The notes under the pieces: model-generated | What the model saw: the letters and a program-made list of their open reading frames with translations, nothing else | Databases searched by the model: none | Told to the model about the DNA's origin: nothing | From: SZUA-368 sp028533045 | Lineage (GTDB): Bacteria; Spirochaetota; Spirochaetia; DSM-2461 | Direction of reading: 5' to 3' | Length of the DNA stretch: 64,000 nucleotides | Assembly (NCBI GenBank): GCA_050031985.1 | Contig: JBNAIG010000046.1 | Span: 1-64,000, forward strand | Shown: positions 40,814-48,893 of the stretch, in pieces | Position numbering within the stretch: the first letter of the stretch is position 1 | Layout of the letters: each line of letters begins with the position of its first letter | Position numbers and translations under genes: made by a program

Positions 40814-41985
40814 TGGTAATCGAACCCAAAATCATGAATAACATCTGTCTTACCTCCCACCCCGTGGGATGTGAGGCTATTGTCAAAAGAGACATAGAGT
40901 GGGTAAAGACCCAGCCCAAAATCACCATGCCCAAGAGAGTTCTTGTGCTTGGTTGTTCCACCGGATTCGGTCTGGCCACCAGAATTTCTGCGGCCTTCTC
41001 CGGCGGGGCGGACACCTTGGGTGTTTCCTTTGAAAAGGAAGGCAGCGCCAAGCGTCCCGGTACTCCCGGCTTCTACAACAACCGTACCTTCGATGCGGCC
41101 GCTCAGGCGGAAGGCCTCAAGGCAGAAAGCATCAATGCCGACGCCTTCTCCCACGATACTCGCAAGACTGTCATTGCCAAAATCAAGGATTTCTTTGAGG
41201 GCGGACAGGTGGATATGGTGGTTTACAGCCTCGCCTCCCCCGTTCGTACCGATCCCGATACGGGCGAAATGTACAAAAGTGTTTTGAAAACTCTCAAGGA
41301 TCCCTATACGGCCTTTGCCATGGATCTGAGCGGCAAGCTGAAGAGCATGACCATGGAGCCCGCCTCAGCCGAAGAAACGGCAGCCACCATTAAAGTTATG
41401 GGCGGCGAAGACTGGTCTCTTTGGGTTAAAGCCCTTAAGGAAGCCGGTGTCCTGGCACAAGGAATCAAGACCGTAGCCTATACCTACATTGGTTCCCCCA
41501 TGACCTTCCCCATCTACCGGGAAGGAACCATCGGCCAGGCCAAGCTTCACCTGGAAGCCTCTGCCAAGGACCTGCAAAAAGAACTGAGCGACCTAAAGGG
41601 AGAAGCTTTTATCTCCGTTAACAAGGCCCTCGTGACCCGTTCCAGTGCGGTCATCCCCGGAGTATCTGTGTACATCGCCCTCCTCTTCAAAATCATGAAA
41701 GAAAAGGGCACCCACGAAGGATGCCGGGAACAGATGCAGCGTATGCTGACCGATAAGATTTACGGCTCCGAAGGGACCGTAATGGATGAAACCGGAATGG
41801 TTCGCATGGACGACTGGGAACTAGCCGACGATGTTCAGGCCGAAGTTACCGCCCTCTGGGATAGTGTTGATGAAGAACTCCTGGCGGCCAAGGGCGACCT
41901 GGAAGGTTTCAAAAAGGATTACATGGAGCTCCACGGCTTCGAAGTGGAAGGAGTGGACTACTCCGCCGACGTGGATACCCTTTAA
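40813..41985 (+). CDS. fabV: Trans-2-enoyl-ACP/CoA reductase, FabV type
   Basis: A 390-residue FabV/Ter enzyme that reduces enoyl-ACP (or enoyl-CoA) with NADH. The N-terminus MVIEPKIMNNICLTSHPVGC is diagnostic; LGCSTGFGLATRI binds the cofactor and YREGTIGQAK supplies the FabV-specific Tyr-x8-Lys, longer than in FabI. This class is largely insensitive to triclosan and is the enoyl reductase of Treponema denticola among others. The ATG at 40813 overlaps the fabZ stop; an in-frame ATG at 40774 lies inside fabZ. It closes the fab operon. Confidence 0.95.
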   Translation: MVIEPKIMNNICLTSHPVGCEAIVKRDIEWVKTQPKITMPKRVLVLGCSTGFGLATRISAAFSGGADTLGVSFEKEGSAKRPGTPGFYNNRTFDAAAQAEGLKAESINADAFSHDTRKTVIAKIKDFFEGGQVDMVVYSLASPVRTDPDTGEMYKSVLKTLKDPYTAFAMDLSGKLKSMTMEPASAEETAATIKVMGGEDWSLWVKALKEAGVLAQGIKTVAYTYIGSPMTFPIYREGTIGQAKLHLEASAKDLQKELSDLKGEAFISVNKALVTRSSAVIPGVSVYIALLFKIMKEKGTHEGCREQMQRMLTDKIYGSEGTVMDETGMVRMDDWELADDVQAEVTALWDSVDEELLAAKGDLEGFKKDYMELHGFEVEGVDYSADVDTL

Positions 41986-42090
41986 TCAGGCCTTACCCCG
42001 TCGGCGTTGCCTGCGGGATAAAGTAATATATACCGAATGTCCGGCGTTGCCGGTCAAAAAAAACAAATCTCTGTAAAGATTGCAGTGTTT

Positions 42091-42131
42091 AGGGGCTTAC
42101 GATGAACGTTGTTCGTTGTAGTCCCTTTTTT
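42091..42131 (+). terminator. Intrinsic terminator after the fab operon
   Basis: AGGGGCTTACGATGAACG folds, with bulges, on CGTTGTAGTCCCT and is followed by six T. Upstream at 42002-42052, CGGCGTTGCC occurs twice as a direct repeat. Confidence 0.6.
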
Positions 42132-42414
42132 ATTCCCCCGTAACAATACAGGTATAACGTTTCCCCAGCCCCAGAAAGAGAACCTGAGTCTGCATATCTA
42201 CCGTGGATATTTCCCGAATTCCCCCGTCCCGGCAGGCTTCCTTAATGCTCGCATCGGCCTTCCCGAATATTCCAAACCAGATAGTCCCGGTAGAAGTTCC
42301 CACAAGCCGTCCTACATCGTTAGAGGTGGCAGAGACGGGTACGGTAAGAGTCGCACAGGAGAGCAATAGGCTCATAATTACGAGAAGCAGGGATGTTTTG
42401 ACAAAGGATGGCAT
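42130..42414 (-). CDS. TRL-like lipoprotein
   Basis: A 94-residue lipoprotein of the TRL-like family: signal peptide and lipobox SLLLSC, then the family pattern DVGRLVGTSTGTIWFGIFG, KADASIKEACRDGGIREIST and a C-terminal VLFLGLGKRYTCIVTG. These short proteins occur in spirochaetes and other Gram-negatives and have no assigned activity. The gene is convergent with the fab operon and ends inside its terminator hairpin, so transcription from the two sides probably shares that structure. Confidence 0.8.
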   Translation of the reverse strand: MPSFVKTSLLLVIMSLLLSCATLTVPVSATSNDVGRLVGTSTGTIWFGIFGKADASIKEACRDGGIREISTVDMQTQVLFLGLGKRYTCIVTGE

Positions 42415-42508
42415 AGTTTTCTCCTTGGAGTTGTTTTATCGTATTTTAGGAAATTTAACAAAGCATTTCCACTCTTTTTAAGCTATACTAACCCATAAGG
42501 AGATCGCC

Positions 42509-42799
42509 ATGAAAAGACTAATCAAAGGATTTCTTCTAATATCGGTCCTCGCCCTTCTCTCTTCCTGCCTCCCCGGCGACGGCAAAGCTACAGCAGAAGA
42601 ACCGGCCAATTTGCTTTGGGGAATCTGGCACGGCTGGGTGGCTCCCGTTTCACTGTTCTTTAGCATTTTTCGGGAACACTTGACGATTTACGAATCCTTT
42701 AATACGGGCTTTTGGTATGACTTAGGCTTCTACATGGGTGTCCTGGGAGGCTTCGGTAGCCTCTCCCTATCACGAAAAAGCCATAGGGAGAAAATCTAG
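42509..42799 (+). CDS. Small membrane lipoprotein-like protein
   Basis: A 96-residue protein with a lipoprotein-type signal (GFLLISVLALLSSC) followed by two amphipathic or membrane-spanning stretches rich in Trp and Gly: LLWGIWHGWVAPVSLFFSIF and FWYDLGFYMGVLGGFG. Similar short WGxWHGWxAP proteins are found as hypothetical genes in several phyla; no function is known to me. AAGGAG precedes the ATG. Its stop overlaps the stop of the convergent zinc-finger gene (shared CTAG), so the two transcripts are antisense at their ends. Confidence 0.65.
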   Translation: MKRLIKGFLLISVLALLSSCLPGDGKATAEEPANLLWGIWHGWVAPVSLFFSIFREHLTIYESFNTGFWYDLGFYMGVLGGFGSLSLSRKSHREKI

Positions 42800-43008
42800 G
42801 AAAAGGATGAAGCCTTCCCCTCTACCCGGTCAAACAAGCCCATAAACTCTCGATAGGCCAGGTAAAATTTCCGGCACGAAGGACAGCCTTTATCCCCCGG
42901 CTTTGCCCCATAGATATGATTCTCCCAGACTTTCCCCAGAGGCGCATTTGGGCCATATTCATCGAGGTAATCCTGCAGTTTTTCTCTGTGAGCACATTTC
43001 CCAATCAT
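42796..43008 (-). CDS. Small zinc-finger anti-sigma-like protein
   Basis: A 70-residue protein. It opens CAHREKLQDYLDE and has HIYGAKPGDKGCPSCRKFY, so Cys5, His7, a mid His and CxxC could hold one zinc. The YLDE plus CxxC layout resembles the zf-HC2/ZAS domain of anti-sigma factors, although the usual His-x3-Cys-x2-Cys spacing is stretched. It lacks a membrane segment. It overlaps the sigma-region-4 gene by 4 nt (ATGA), which strongly suggests a binding pair. It ends the five-gene sigma/caspase operon. Confidence 0.6.
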   Translation of the reverse strand: MIGKCAHREKLQDYLDEYGPNAPLGKVWENHIYGAKPGDKGCPSCRKFYLAYREFMGLFDRVEGKASSFS

Positions 43009-43214
43009 TTACATTGCCTCCCCAAAGCGGCGACCCGGGCACGAGCCCGGTGGAGCCGGGAACGAACTGTTCCGACGGGCTTATCGGTTATCCGGCTGAT
43101 CTCTTCGTATGAAAATCCTTCTCGATCCTTGAGTATAAGGATTGTCCTGTCCGCTTCCTTCAGCTTACCCAGGATAGCATTGAGCTCTTCCTTCTCATTC
43201 TGATAAAAAAGCAT
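43005..43214 (-). CDS. Stand-alone sigma-70 region 4 protein
   Basis: A 69-residue protein consisting almost only of an ECF-type region 4: DRTILILKDREGFSYEEISR and ITDKPVGTVRSRLHRARARV, the helix-turn-helix that reads the -35 element. No region 2 is present and no upstream in-frame extension encodes one. It might act as an antagonist of, or second DNA-binding module for, the full ECF factor encoded in the same operon, or be a decayed ECF gene. The reading frame is intact and coupled at both ends (17 nt after the caspase gene, overlap with the zinc-finger gene). Confidence 0.7.
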   Translation of the reverse strand: MLFYQNEKEELNAILGKLKEADRTILILKDREGFSYEEISRITDKPVGTVRSRLHRARARVAALGRQCK

Positions 43215-43231
43215 TGTGTACTACACCCCTT

Positions 43232-45361
43232 TTAAAACCGAAACCCCAGAATAAATTCGGGATAAACCGTATACTCCGGATTCCCCATAAAGGGAAAACT
43301 ATCTCCCTGGTAAAGAATAGAATTTATTGAACCGGGATAGGATGTAATAGCGCTGACACCCCAAAAGAGCCCGAATCCTTCAAGGGCAAACACTATTCGA
43401 CCGGAGGGGATTCCGCAAAAACTATCCTCACCGTGCTCTTTTAAATCCTGGTAACTTGTTCGGAGACCTGCATCAATATCAATTTCAAGAGGTCCCCAGC
43501 TTATCCGGCTTCCAATGTGTCCTCCCCAGACAAGGTGTTCGGAAGAACGAAGGAGGTTATCCGCATCATTCCCCAAATAATAAAGAGTATAAAACCAGGG
43601 ACAGCCGGACTGAAAGAAAGTATAAAGCTGATTACTACCGCTGTACTCATACCAGGCCCCGGCATCCACAATACCGTTTTGGGAGATATTGACCAGGCCT
43701 ATGGCGACCCCGTCCAGTTCCTTAGCCACATTAAGCACGCCAAACTGCAAACCGTTCATTCTGCCGGCATAGTTAATCGTCCCGAACTGCACTCCGTCCA
43801 GATAATCGGTTGAATTAAATCCTCCCGCCATCTGAACACCTTCGATCTCACCGGCCAGATTAAAAAGACCGGCCATCTGAAGTCCCTCGGAAGGTCTCCC
43901 GGCCACATTGAATAATCCGGCCCCTTGAACACCCTGCAGTTCATCACCGGCAATATTAAAGAGACCGGCCCCCTGAACCCCGCGAAGAGAACCGTCTGCC
44001 AAATTGAAAAGTCCCGCGCCCTGCACGCCCTGTAAGTTTTCCCCGGCCAGATTAAAAAGTCCCGTGCCCTGTACGCCTTCAAAGTCCGCCCGGGCGATAT
44101 TAAAGAGTGAAGAAGCCTGAACACCCCCGCTGTCGTTATCGGTAATGTTAAAGAGAGAGGTAGCCTGAACACCTTCAAAACGGGGCGCATAGGCACTCAA
44201 GCCAAACTGAAAATTGGTAAGAGAATTCTCCGAAAGACGAGGATAATCATAACCGGGGAAAAGGGATAGGCAAAACTCTACCTCTTCCGCTTTTTCCTGA
44301 CTGTCCCCGCGAAAACGGGTCCAGGCCAGCTTGCGAGAGGAAAAGTCCTTCTCCGTAAGGAAAAACTGCCCGTTCCGGCTGAGTTCCACTTCGGCTATTT
44401 GAACTTTATCGCCGTTAAAAAGGTTAACCGTATAGACATCTGCGGGGAGGGCTAATTTGAAGGTTTCCTCCTGGTCCTTGGAGAACTCCGCGACAAGCTT
44501 GTCTCCCCGCTCAGAGCGTATGGAAAAGTTACCGGAGAGTTCACCGGAAATCATCAAAGCCGACGTGGGAATGGTCAGGTCTGTAAGGACCAGGTCTCCC
44601 GTTCCGGTAAGCTGAATTTCGTAGGTGGCATGCTGGGGGCCGCCGATGGTGGATTCCGTGGAATAAAGGGTTTCCCTAAAAGTGTGCTCGTACACTTCAT
44701 TGAGGGAGACTCTGTTGTCCCCGGTATTGTCCGCCGCTCCGCGCAGGCCGGTTATGAGATTATGGGTAAAAAAGGAGCCCTTGATGCGATCCGACTCCTG
44801 GGAGAGTTCCGTTTCCGAACTGGAAGTAAGAAAGGCGTGGCCCTCCATATTGGATGATTCATCAATCAAAAAGGGTGACCGCCGCTGGCCGCCCTTGGCC
44901 CGGGTAAAAGCTCCGGAGGAACAGGAATCGAGCACCGCGATAACCACATCGGCCCCGGCCGAATCCAGGCTCTCCCTTATTGTCTTGTAGGGCAAATCTT
45001 CATCGGAGAGCAAGAGGCCCTCTTCGTTGGAGTGTCCCGAATAGTAGAACATGATTTCCGTGCGGCGAACCAAGCGATCCACATCGCTGATCTGAAGGGA
45101 AAGTATTTTTAGGGCTTCAAGTATCTTCCCCGCAGAAGGGTCCAGGAGCAAAAGACTGTCCGAATTATCGATGCCTCCAATCTGTTCCATGGTCAGCATC
45201 ATCTCCCGGGCATCATCATCGGCATACATCAGATTCTGCCGTTCCTCTCCCCCGTCATTAGCCCCGATAAAAAGGCCAAAACGGCGAACTTCCATAGCTT
45301 CCGCCGCCAGATTCAGAATAGAAAGAACCGTCACTGTTAAAACCAGGGCTATTTTCTTCAC
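43232..45361 (-). CDS. Exported caspase-like protease with GVQxxxLFN repeats
   Basis: A 709-residue exported protein. After a signal peptide (KKIALVLTVTVLSILNLAAEA), a peptidase C14 (caspase) domain spans about 25-245 with His110 in YYSGHSNEEG and Cys147 in LDSCSSGAF, and DNRVSLNEVYEHTF following. Residues about 260-345 form a small beta domain. From 397 to 565 come eleven repeats of 14-16 residues (GVQGAGLFNIAG), like the repeats of Leptospira LA_2272-type surface proteins, leading into a barrel-like C-terminus ending ILGFRF. The dyad suggests an active protease at the cell surface or periplasm. It is third in an ECF-sigma operon, 3 nt after the anti-sigma-like gene. Confidence 0.85.
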   Translation of the reverse strand: MKKIALVLTVTVLSILNLAAEAMEVRRFGLFIGANDGGEERQNLMYADDDAREMMLTMEQIGGIDNSDSLLLLDPSAGKILEALKILSLQISDVDRLVRRTEIMFYYSGHSNEEGLLLSDEDLPYKTIRESLDSAGADVVIAVLDSCSSGAFTRAKGGQRRSPFLIDESSNMEGHAFLTSSSETELSQESDRIKGSFFTHNLITGLRGAADNTGDNRVSLNEVYEHTFRETLYSTESTIGGPQHATYEIQLTGTGDLVLTDLTIPTSALMISGELSGNFSIRSERGDKLVAEFSKDQEETFKLALPADVYTVNLFNGDKVQIAEVELSRNGQFFLTEKDFSSRKLAWTRFRGDSQEKAEEVEFCLSLFPGYDYPRLSENSLTNFQFGLSAYAPRFEGVQATSLFNITDNDSGGVQASSLFNIARADFEGVQGTGLFNLAGENLQGVQGAGLFNLADGSLRGVQGAGLFNIAGDELQGVQGAGLFNVAGRPSEGLQMAGLFNLAGEIEGVQMAGGFNSTDYLDGVQFGTINYAGRMNGLQFGVLNVAKELDGVAIGLVNISQNGIVDAGAWYEYSGSNQLYTFFQSGCPWFYTLYYLGNDADNLLRSSEHLVWGGHIGSRISWGPLEIDIDAGLRTSYQDLKEHGEDSFCGIPSGRIVFALEGFGLFWGVSAITSYPGSINSILYQGDSFPFMGNPEYTVYPEFILGFRF

Positions 45362-45364
45362 AAC

Positions 45365-46150
45365 TTAATCCTCTTTTGGTACGGTTAGAGCATACTGGAG
45401 CATCTTCCCGATTTTTCCCGTATCGGCAGGGCTTTGCTTTATTATTTCGGGCACATTTAATACCTCTCCGTTTTCACGGGCTTCCCGGGAGAGCAGGTCT
45501 ATGACCGGATCCACCGGAAAGGGCACATCTGCCACAAGAAGGTAAAACGTTTCGAACCGGGGAGCATCGTCCAACTCGTAGGCGAAGTCCAACAGTCGTT
45601 CTCCCCCGGGCTGCAACAAGGAAGCCTCTTCCCCTTCCGGGGCAAGATGGCGCGTCACAATCCCCCTGCCGTCAATGGAAAAAACGATCCCATAGGGCAT
45701 TTCGGAGGAGACCGAATAGGCCATCTGAATCAAATCACCCTCTACGGCGGGAGTCTCTTCAGTTAAAACTTCCGTGGCAGCTCCTTTTTGCCTATACAGA
45801 GTTAAAACGGTTTCCAACTCCCCTTTGTAGCGGATCAGATCGGAAGGATCATAGCTGTTGGATTTTGTAATGAGCCCGGGAAGAATCAGAGCCATGACCA
45901 AAACGGCGGCCACGGCGGAGACATAGGCCATGGGATGGCGAATAATCCGCTCGGAACCGGATTTTTCCTTACCGGCCTTCTCTTCGATTATCCGAGCCAT
46001 GTCGGACGGTTTGTAACGATTAAGAATATCTTTATCGGAAGCAAGAATCTCCCCTACCTCATCATCTATGGTTTCCTTGTTTATTTTCTCTTCCCAGTCT
46101 TTAGGAAGTTCGCCCAGTCTGTACAACTCGGCCTCTATTTTTTTATTCAT
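45365..46150 (-). CDS. Membrane anti-sigma-like protein with DUF4384-like periplasmic domain
   Basis: A 261-residue protein. The charged N-terminal cytoplasmic part (1-75, with PSDMARIIEEKAGKE) precedes one membrane helix, AYVSAVAAVLVMALILPGLI (about 74-94). The periplasmic part has IQMAYSVSSEMPYGIVFSID and FETFYLLVADVPFPVDPVIDLL, close to ActD/DUF4384-type modules often found near ECF factors and caspases. Single-pass topology and an ATGA overlap with the ECF gene suggest it holds the sigma factor until a signal arrives. No zinc-finger motif is seen. Its stop is 3 nt before the caspase start. Confidence 0.65.
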   Translation of the reverse strand: MNKKIEAELYRLGELPKDWEEKINKETIDDEVGEILASDKDILNRYKPSDMARIIEEKAGKEKSGSERIIRHPMAYVSAVAAVLVMALILPGLITKSNSYDPSDLIRYKGELETVLTLYRQKGAATEVLTEETPAVEGDLIQMAYSVSSEMPYGIVFSIDGRGIVTRHLAPEGEEASLLQPGGERLLDFAYELDDAPRFETFYLLVADVPFPVDPVIDLLSREARENGEVLNVPEIIKQSPADTGKIGKMLQYALTVPKED

Positions 46151-46638
46151 TGACTTCTCCCTGCCGCTTCTTCCTTCATCTCCAATCCCGCTTCCCTCAG
46201 CTTCCGCAGCCTTTTTCGCACCCCCGAAACAGAAAGACCGCTTACCCGGGATGTCTCCTCCAGGGTTAGGCCGTCCATATAATGAAGGACGGCAATCGTT
46301 CTTGTGGACGGCTTCTGATCGGAGAAAATCTGGTCAATAAACATTTTATTCACCGCTTTCTCCTCCACCTGATCCACAGAAATGATCCGATCCAGAATCT
46401 CATTATCCCCGGAAACACGTTTTTCCCGGCTCAGAAGATTCAGGCAGTGATTGGTTGCCATCGTATAAAGAAGGCTGGAAGGATAGGTCGCTTTAAGGCT
46501 CTCCTTCTTATTTATCACCTTCACAAAAACATCCTGCATCGCATCGAGGGCCCACTCTTCCTCCCCCAACATTTGACGGCACCGTCTTAACACCATGGGG
46601 CCGTATTTTGTGTATAAGGCTTCTACGTCAATGGCCAG
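46147..46638 (-). CDS. ECF RNA polymerase sigma factor, probable CTG start
   Basis: A protein of 163 residues if begun at the CTG at 46638, or 149 from the ATG at 46596. Region 2 (ALYTKYGPMVLRRCRQMLG, WALDAMQDVFVKV) and region 4 (TIAVLHYMDGLTLEETSRVS, SGVRKRLRKLREAG) are both present. The first ATG lies inside region 2.1 and lacks a ribosome site, whereas CTG is preceded by AAGGAGG at 5 nt and adds LAIDVEALYTKYGP, which completes the domain. Initiation at ATT, two codons on, is an alternative. It directs transcription of its own regulon, probably including this operon, and is coupled to the anti-sigma-like gene by ATGA. Confidence 0.8.
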   Translation of the reverse strand: MAIDVEALYTKYGPMVLRRCRQMLGEEEWALDAMQDVFVKVINKKESLKATYPSSLLYTMATNHCLNLLSREKRVSGDNEILDRIISVDQVEEKAVNKMFIDQIFSDQKPSTRTIAVLHYMDGLTLEETSRVSGLSVSGVRKRLRKLREAGLEMKEEAAGRSQ

Positions 46639-46709
46639 AAGCTCCTCCTTCGAAACGTAAGGTTTTCTGTCATGAATATGGCTACTAATATAGCGGTAAT
46701 TATCTTCAT
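46623..46709 (-). other. Possible 28-residue leader peptide overlapping the sigma-factor start
   Basis: ATG at 46709 with AGAGG 6 nt upstream opens MKIITAILVAIFM followed by a basic tail and ends at a TAG 13 nt inside the proposed sigma frame. It is in another frame, so it could couple translation of the sigma gene by reinitiation or be fortuitous. Confidence 0.3.
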
Positions 46710-46730
46710 TATCGACCTCTTTTCGTTGAG

Positions 46731-46782
46731 TTACAAATCTGTAACAGTTGAAAAGGGAAGTTCTGTTACCGATCTGTGAAAG
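46731..46782. promoter_or_regulatory. Direct and inverted repeats between the sigma operon and the solute-binding-protein gene
   Basis: TTACAAATCTGTAACAG (46731-46747) and TTACCGATCTGTGAAAG (46766-46782) match at 13 of 17 positions. CTGTAACAG/CTGTTAC also make an inverted repeat 15 nt apart. They lie upstream of the sigma operon and just before the plus-strand promoter, where a regulator of either could bind. Confidence 0.4.
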
Positions 46783-46808
46783 TTTTATTCTTTATAAAAA
46801 AAATAGCC

Positions 46809-46837
46809 TTGAAAATACATATCAATAGAACTATATT
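46809..46837 (+). promoter_or_regulatory. Promoter of the solute-binding-protein/chemoreceptor operon
   Basis: TTGAAA (46809-46814), 17-nt spacer, TATATT (46832-46837), with a leader of about 28 nt that includes AAGGGG. Confidence 0.55.
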
Positions 46838-46871
46838 TAAAAAACAATTGTTCCGATATAAAGGGGATAAG

Positions 46872-48893
46872 ATGAAAAAGAAGATTGTATTACTCCTTAC
46901 GGCTATTGCCGTTCTCTCATTTATCACAGCATGCAAACAGGGAGAAGCTCCTCAGCAAGAGGATTCACAGCAAGCTTCCGGCGATATACCTACAGGCATG
47001 AAAGCCATGACTTTTGAATCGGGAGACTTTCCCCGGTCAGAAACGCTGCGGGTAAACTATAACCAGGGAAGAAAAGAGCGGGGTATAACCTACTATTACT
47101 CAGAACCGCTCACCTTGCAGGACGGGACAACCGTTTCCGAAGGGGATCTCAAACCCACCTGGCAATACATTGAACAGAGGCTTGGGATAAACATTGAAGA
47201 TGTCTCCGATCCCGAACTGAACGCCAGCGAGACCTTAAAAGCCGCCCGGAGCAACGGTTACACCGACGCCGCTATCTACGGGGGAAACGGGTTAAATGAC
47301 GACTTTAACAAATACGGCGTAGAGGGAGATTTCGTTAACCTCAGAGACTACCTTAACTATATGCCCCATGTCACGGAGTACTTTGACAACAACCCTATGG
47401 TGGCAAAGTATATTACCAATCTTGACGGAGGAATCTATTACCTCCCCTATATCGCGGAAATAAACTATTACGCCCGTGTCCTGGCCGTTCGCCCCGACTG
47501 GATTACCGGTTTGCTCGACGGTTCGGTACCCCTTGAAAATGAGACAAAAACGCTTACGGTTCAATATGAAGGTTACTGGAGCAGAAACTTGTCAAACGTG
47601 ATTGACCTGCAGAACAGCGCGGCGAGGGGAAGCACCTTGGATAGGGACACCGCTCTTAATACCCTCCTAGCCTACATAGAAGATACCTACCCGAACCTAA
47701 GCAAGCCCTCCGATCTTTACCTGGGAGAAACAGCCCTTTATGATATGGACGAACTGGTGGCCCTGTGGAGAGTCATCCGGCTGTCCCCCAATACCCTCTC
47801 CCGGATAAGCACGGGAAAAGTGGTACCCGGTGCGGAAATCACACCTTTCTTCGTAAGAAAGACAAGTTATAGGGAAGACGTCCTAAGGCTGGTTAACTTT
47901 TTTGACGGCGAGCGCTGTCATAACTTCGACTCCTATTCGGGCTCACAGCTTTATATGGACAGCGAAGGGGAAATGCACTACTCCTACGCGGAAGAATCCT
48001 TCCTGGAAAAGGTTAACTACTTGGAGCAGCTTTATGCCGAAGGTCTGATTCTTGAAGATTTCACCGACACCGGCAACAAAACGGACTATAGAAAGCTGCT
48101 CTTTTTCACAGATGACGAAGAGGGACGAAAGGATTTCGGTTTTATGACACTGGACTGGGTTGCCTCCACCACCTTGGGAAACAAGGATGCCATGGCCATT
48201 CTCCCTCCGGTAACGACCATTACCAAGGCTGGTGTCTACCGCTTTATCCACTATATGGAAAACACCCGTTCCATCAAACCGGACGGATGGGCTATATCGG
48301 CCAGTGCGTCCGAAGAAGAGAGAAACGCCGCTCTTCTCCTTTTTGACTATATTTTTTCCGAAGAGGGCAGCAAAATCCAGAACTACTCCCTCCCCGACCT
48401 CTGGGAAGACGAAGAAGTCTTTGTAGGGCTTGACGGCAGAAGCTACCCCCTGTTTAATGCCTGGGCCTGGGAAAAGGCGGATGAGCTTAAAGGGGGAGAT
48501 CTTATGACCTTCCTCCGGGACTATATGGGTTCCCGTCTAAACCTGGGTTTTCAAAAGGAACTGGGAGCGGAGCTTCAGACGACCACGGAAAACGGCTTTG
48601 CCTCCTGGGCTCTCTATACGAATATGAACGTCCTCAACCCAACTTACAATTCAACCCTGGAAGAGCTGCGCCTCATGCCGCCCGACATCCCTTTGACCGA
48701 CGACGACTGGAGCGATTTAAAAGAAACTAAAATCGGTACCTCTCTCCGGAATGATATTATGGATTACATTGTCGGGGACAGCAGCTTGAGAGATGCACGG
48801 GATCTCCGGGATGACCTGATTGAAGAGGATGGGCTCGAAGCATTCCTGGAAATTTATAAATACGCCTATAACAGAATGATGGAGGATATGTAA
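46872..48893 (+). CDS. Large extracellular solute-binding lipoprotein (copy 2), coupled to a chemoreceptor
   Basis: A 673-residue lipoprotein (lipobox FITAC) paralogous to the binding protein at 27202-29157, sharing VSEGDLKPTWQYIEQRLG, LDGGIYYLPYIAE, PSDLYLGETALYDMDEL and IHYMENTRSIKPDGWAIS. It would bind a sugar or oligosaccharide in the periplasm. No permease gene is adjacent; instead its TAA stop shares a base with the ATG of an MCP gene (TAATG). That coupling suggests it presents ligand to the receptor, as MglB and MalE do to Trg and Tar, and serves sensing rather than import. The start at 46872 has AAGGGG; an in-frame ATG at 46776 lies upstream of the promoter. Confidence 0.82.
   Translation: MKKKIVLLLTAIAVLSFITACKQGEAPQQEDSQQASGDIPTGMKAMTFESGDFPRSETLRVNYNQGRKERGITYYYSEPLTLQDGTTVSEGDLKPTWQYIEQRLGINIEDVSDPELNASETLKAARSNGYTDAAIYGGNGLNDDFNKYGVEGDFVNLRDYLNYMPHVTEYFDNNPMVAKYITNLDGGIYYLPYIAEINYYARVLAVRPDWITGLLDGSVPLENETKTLTVQYEGYWSRNLSNVIDLQNSAARGSTLDRDTALNTLLAYIEDTYPNLSKPSDLYLGETALYDMDELVALWRVIRLSPNTLSRISTGKVVPGAEITPFFVRKTSYREDVLRLVNFFDGERCHNFDSYSGSQLYMDSEGEMHYSYAEESFLEKVNYLEQLYAEGLILEDFTDTGNKTDYRKLLFFTDDEEGRKDFGFMTLDWVASTTLGNKDAMAILPPVTTITKAGVYRFIHYMENTRSIKPDGWAISASASEEERNAALLLFDYIFSEEGSKIQNYSLPDLWEDEEVFVGLDGRSYPLFNAWAWEKADELKGGDLMTFLRDYMGSRLNLGFQKELGAELQTTTENGFASWALYTNMNVLNPTYNSTLEELRLMPPDIPLTDDDWSDLKETKIGTSLRNDIMDYIVGDSSLRDARDLRDDLIEEDGLEAFLEIYKYAYNRMMEDM

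Noticed and set aside
41998..42060. Riboswitch-like structure after fabV
   Set aside because: Two CGGCGTTGCC repeats and a short hairpin are present, but it is downstream of the operon and matches no riboswitch class I know.
44630..44990. Plus-strand frames inside the caspase gene
   Set aside because: Antisense shadows without ribosome sites; the caspase frame has catalytic motifs and a signal peptide.
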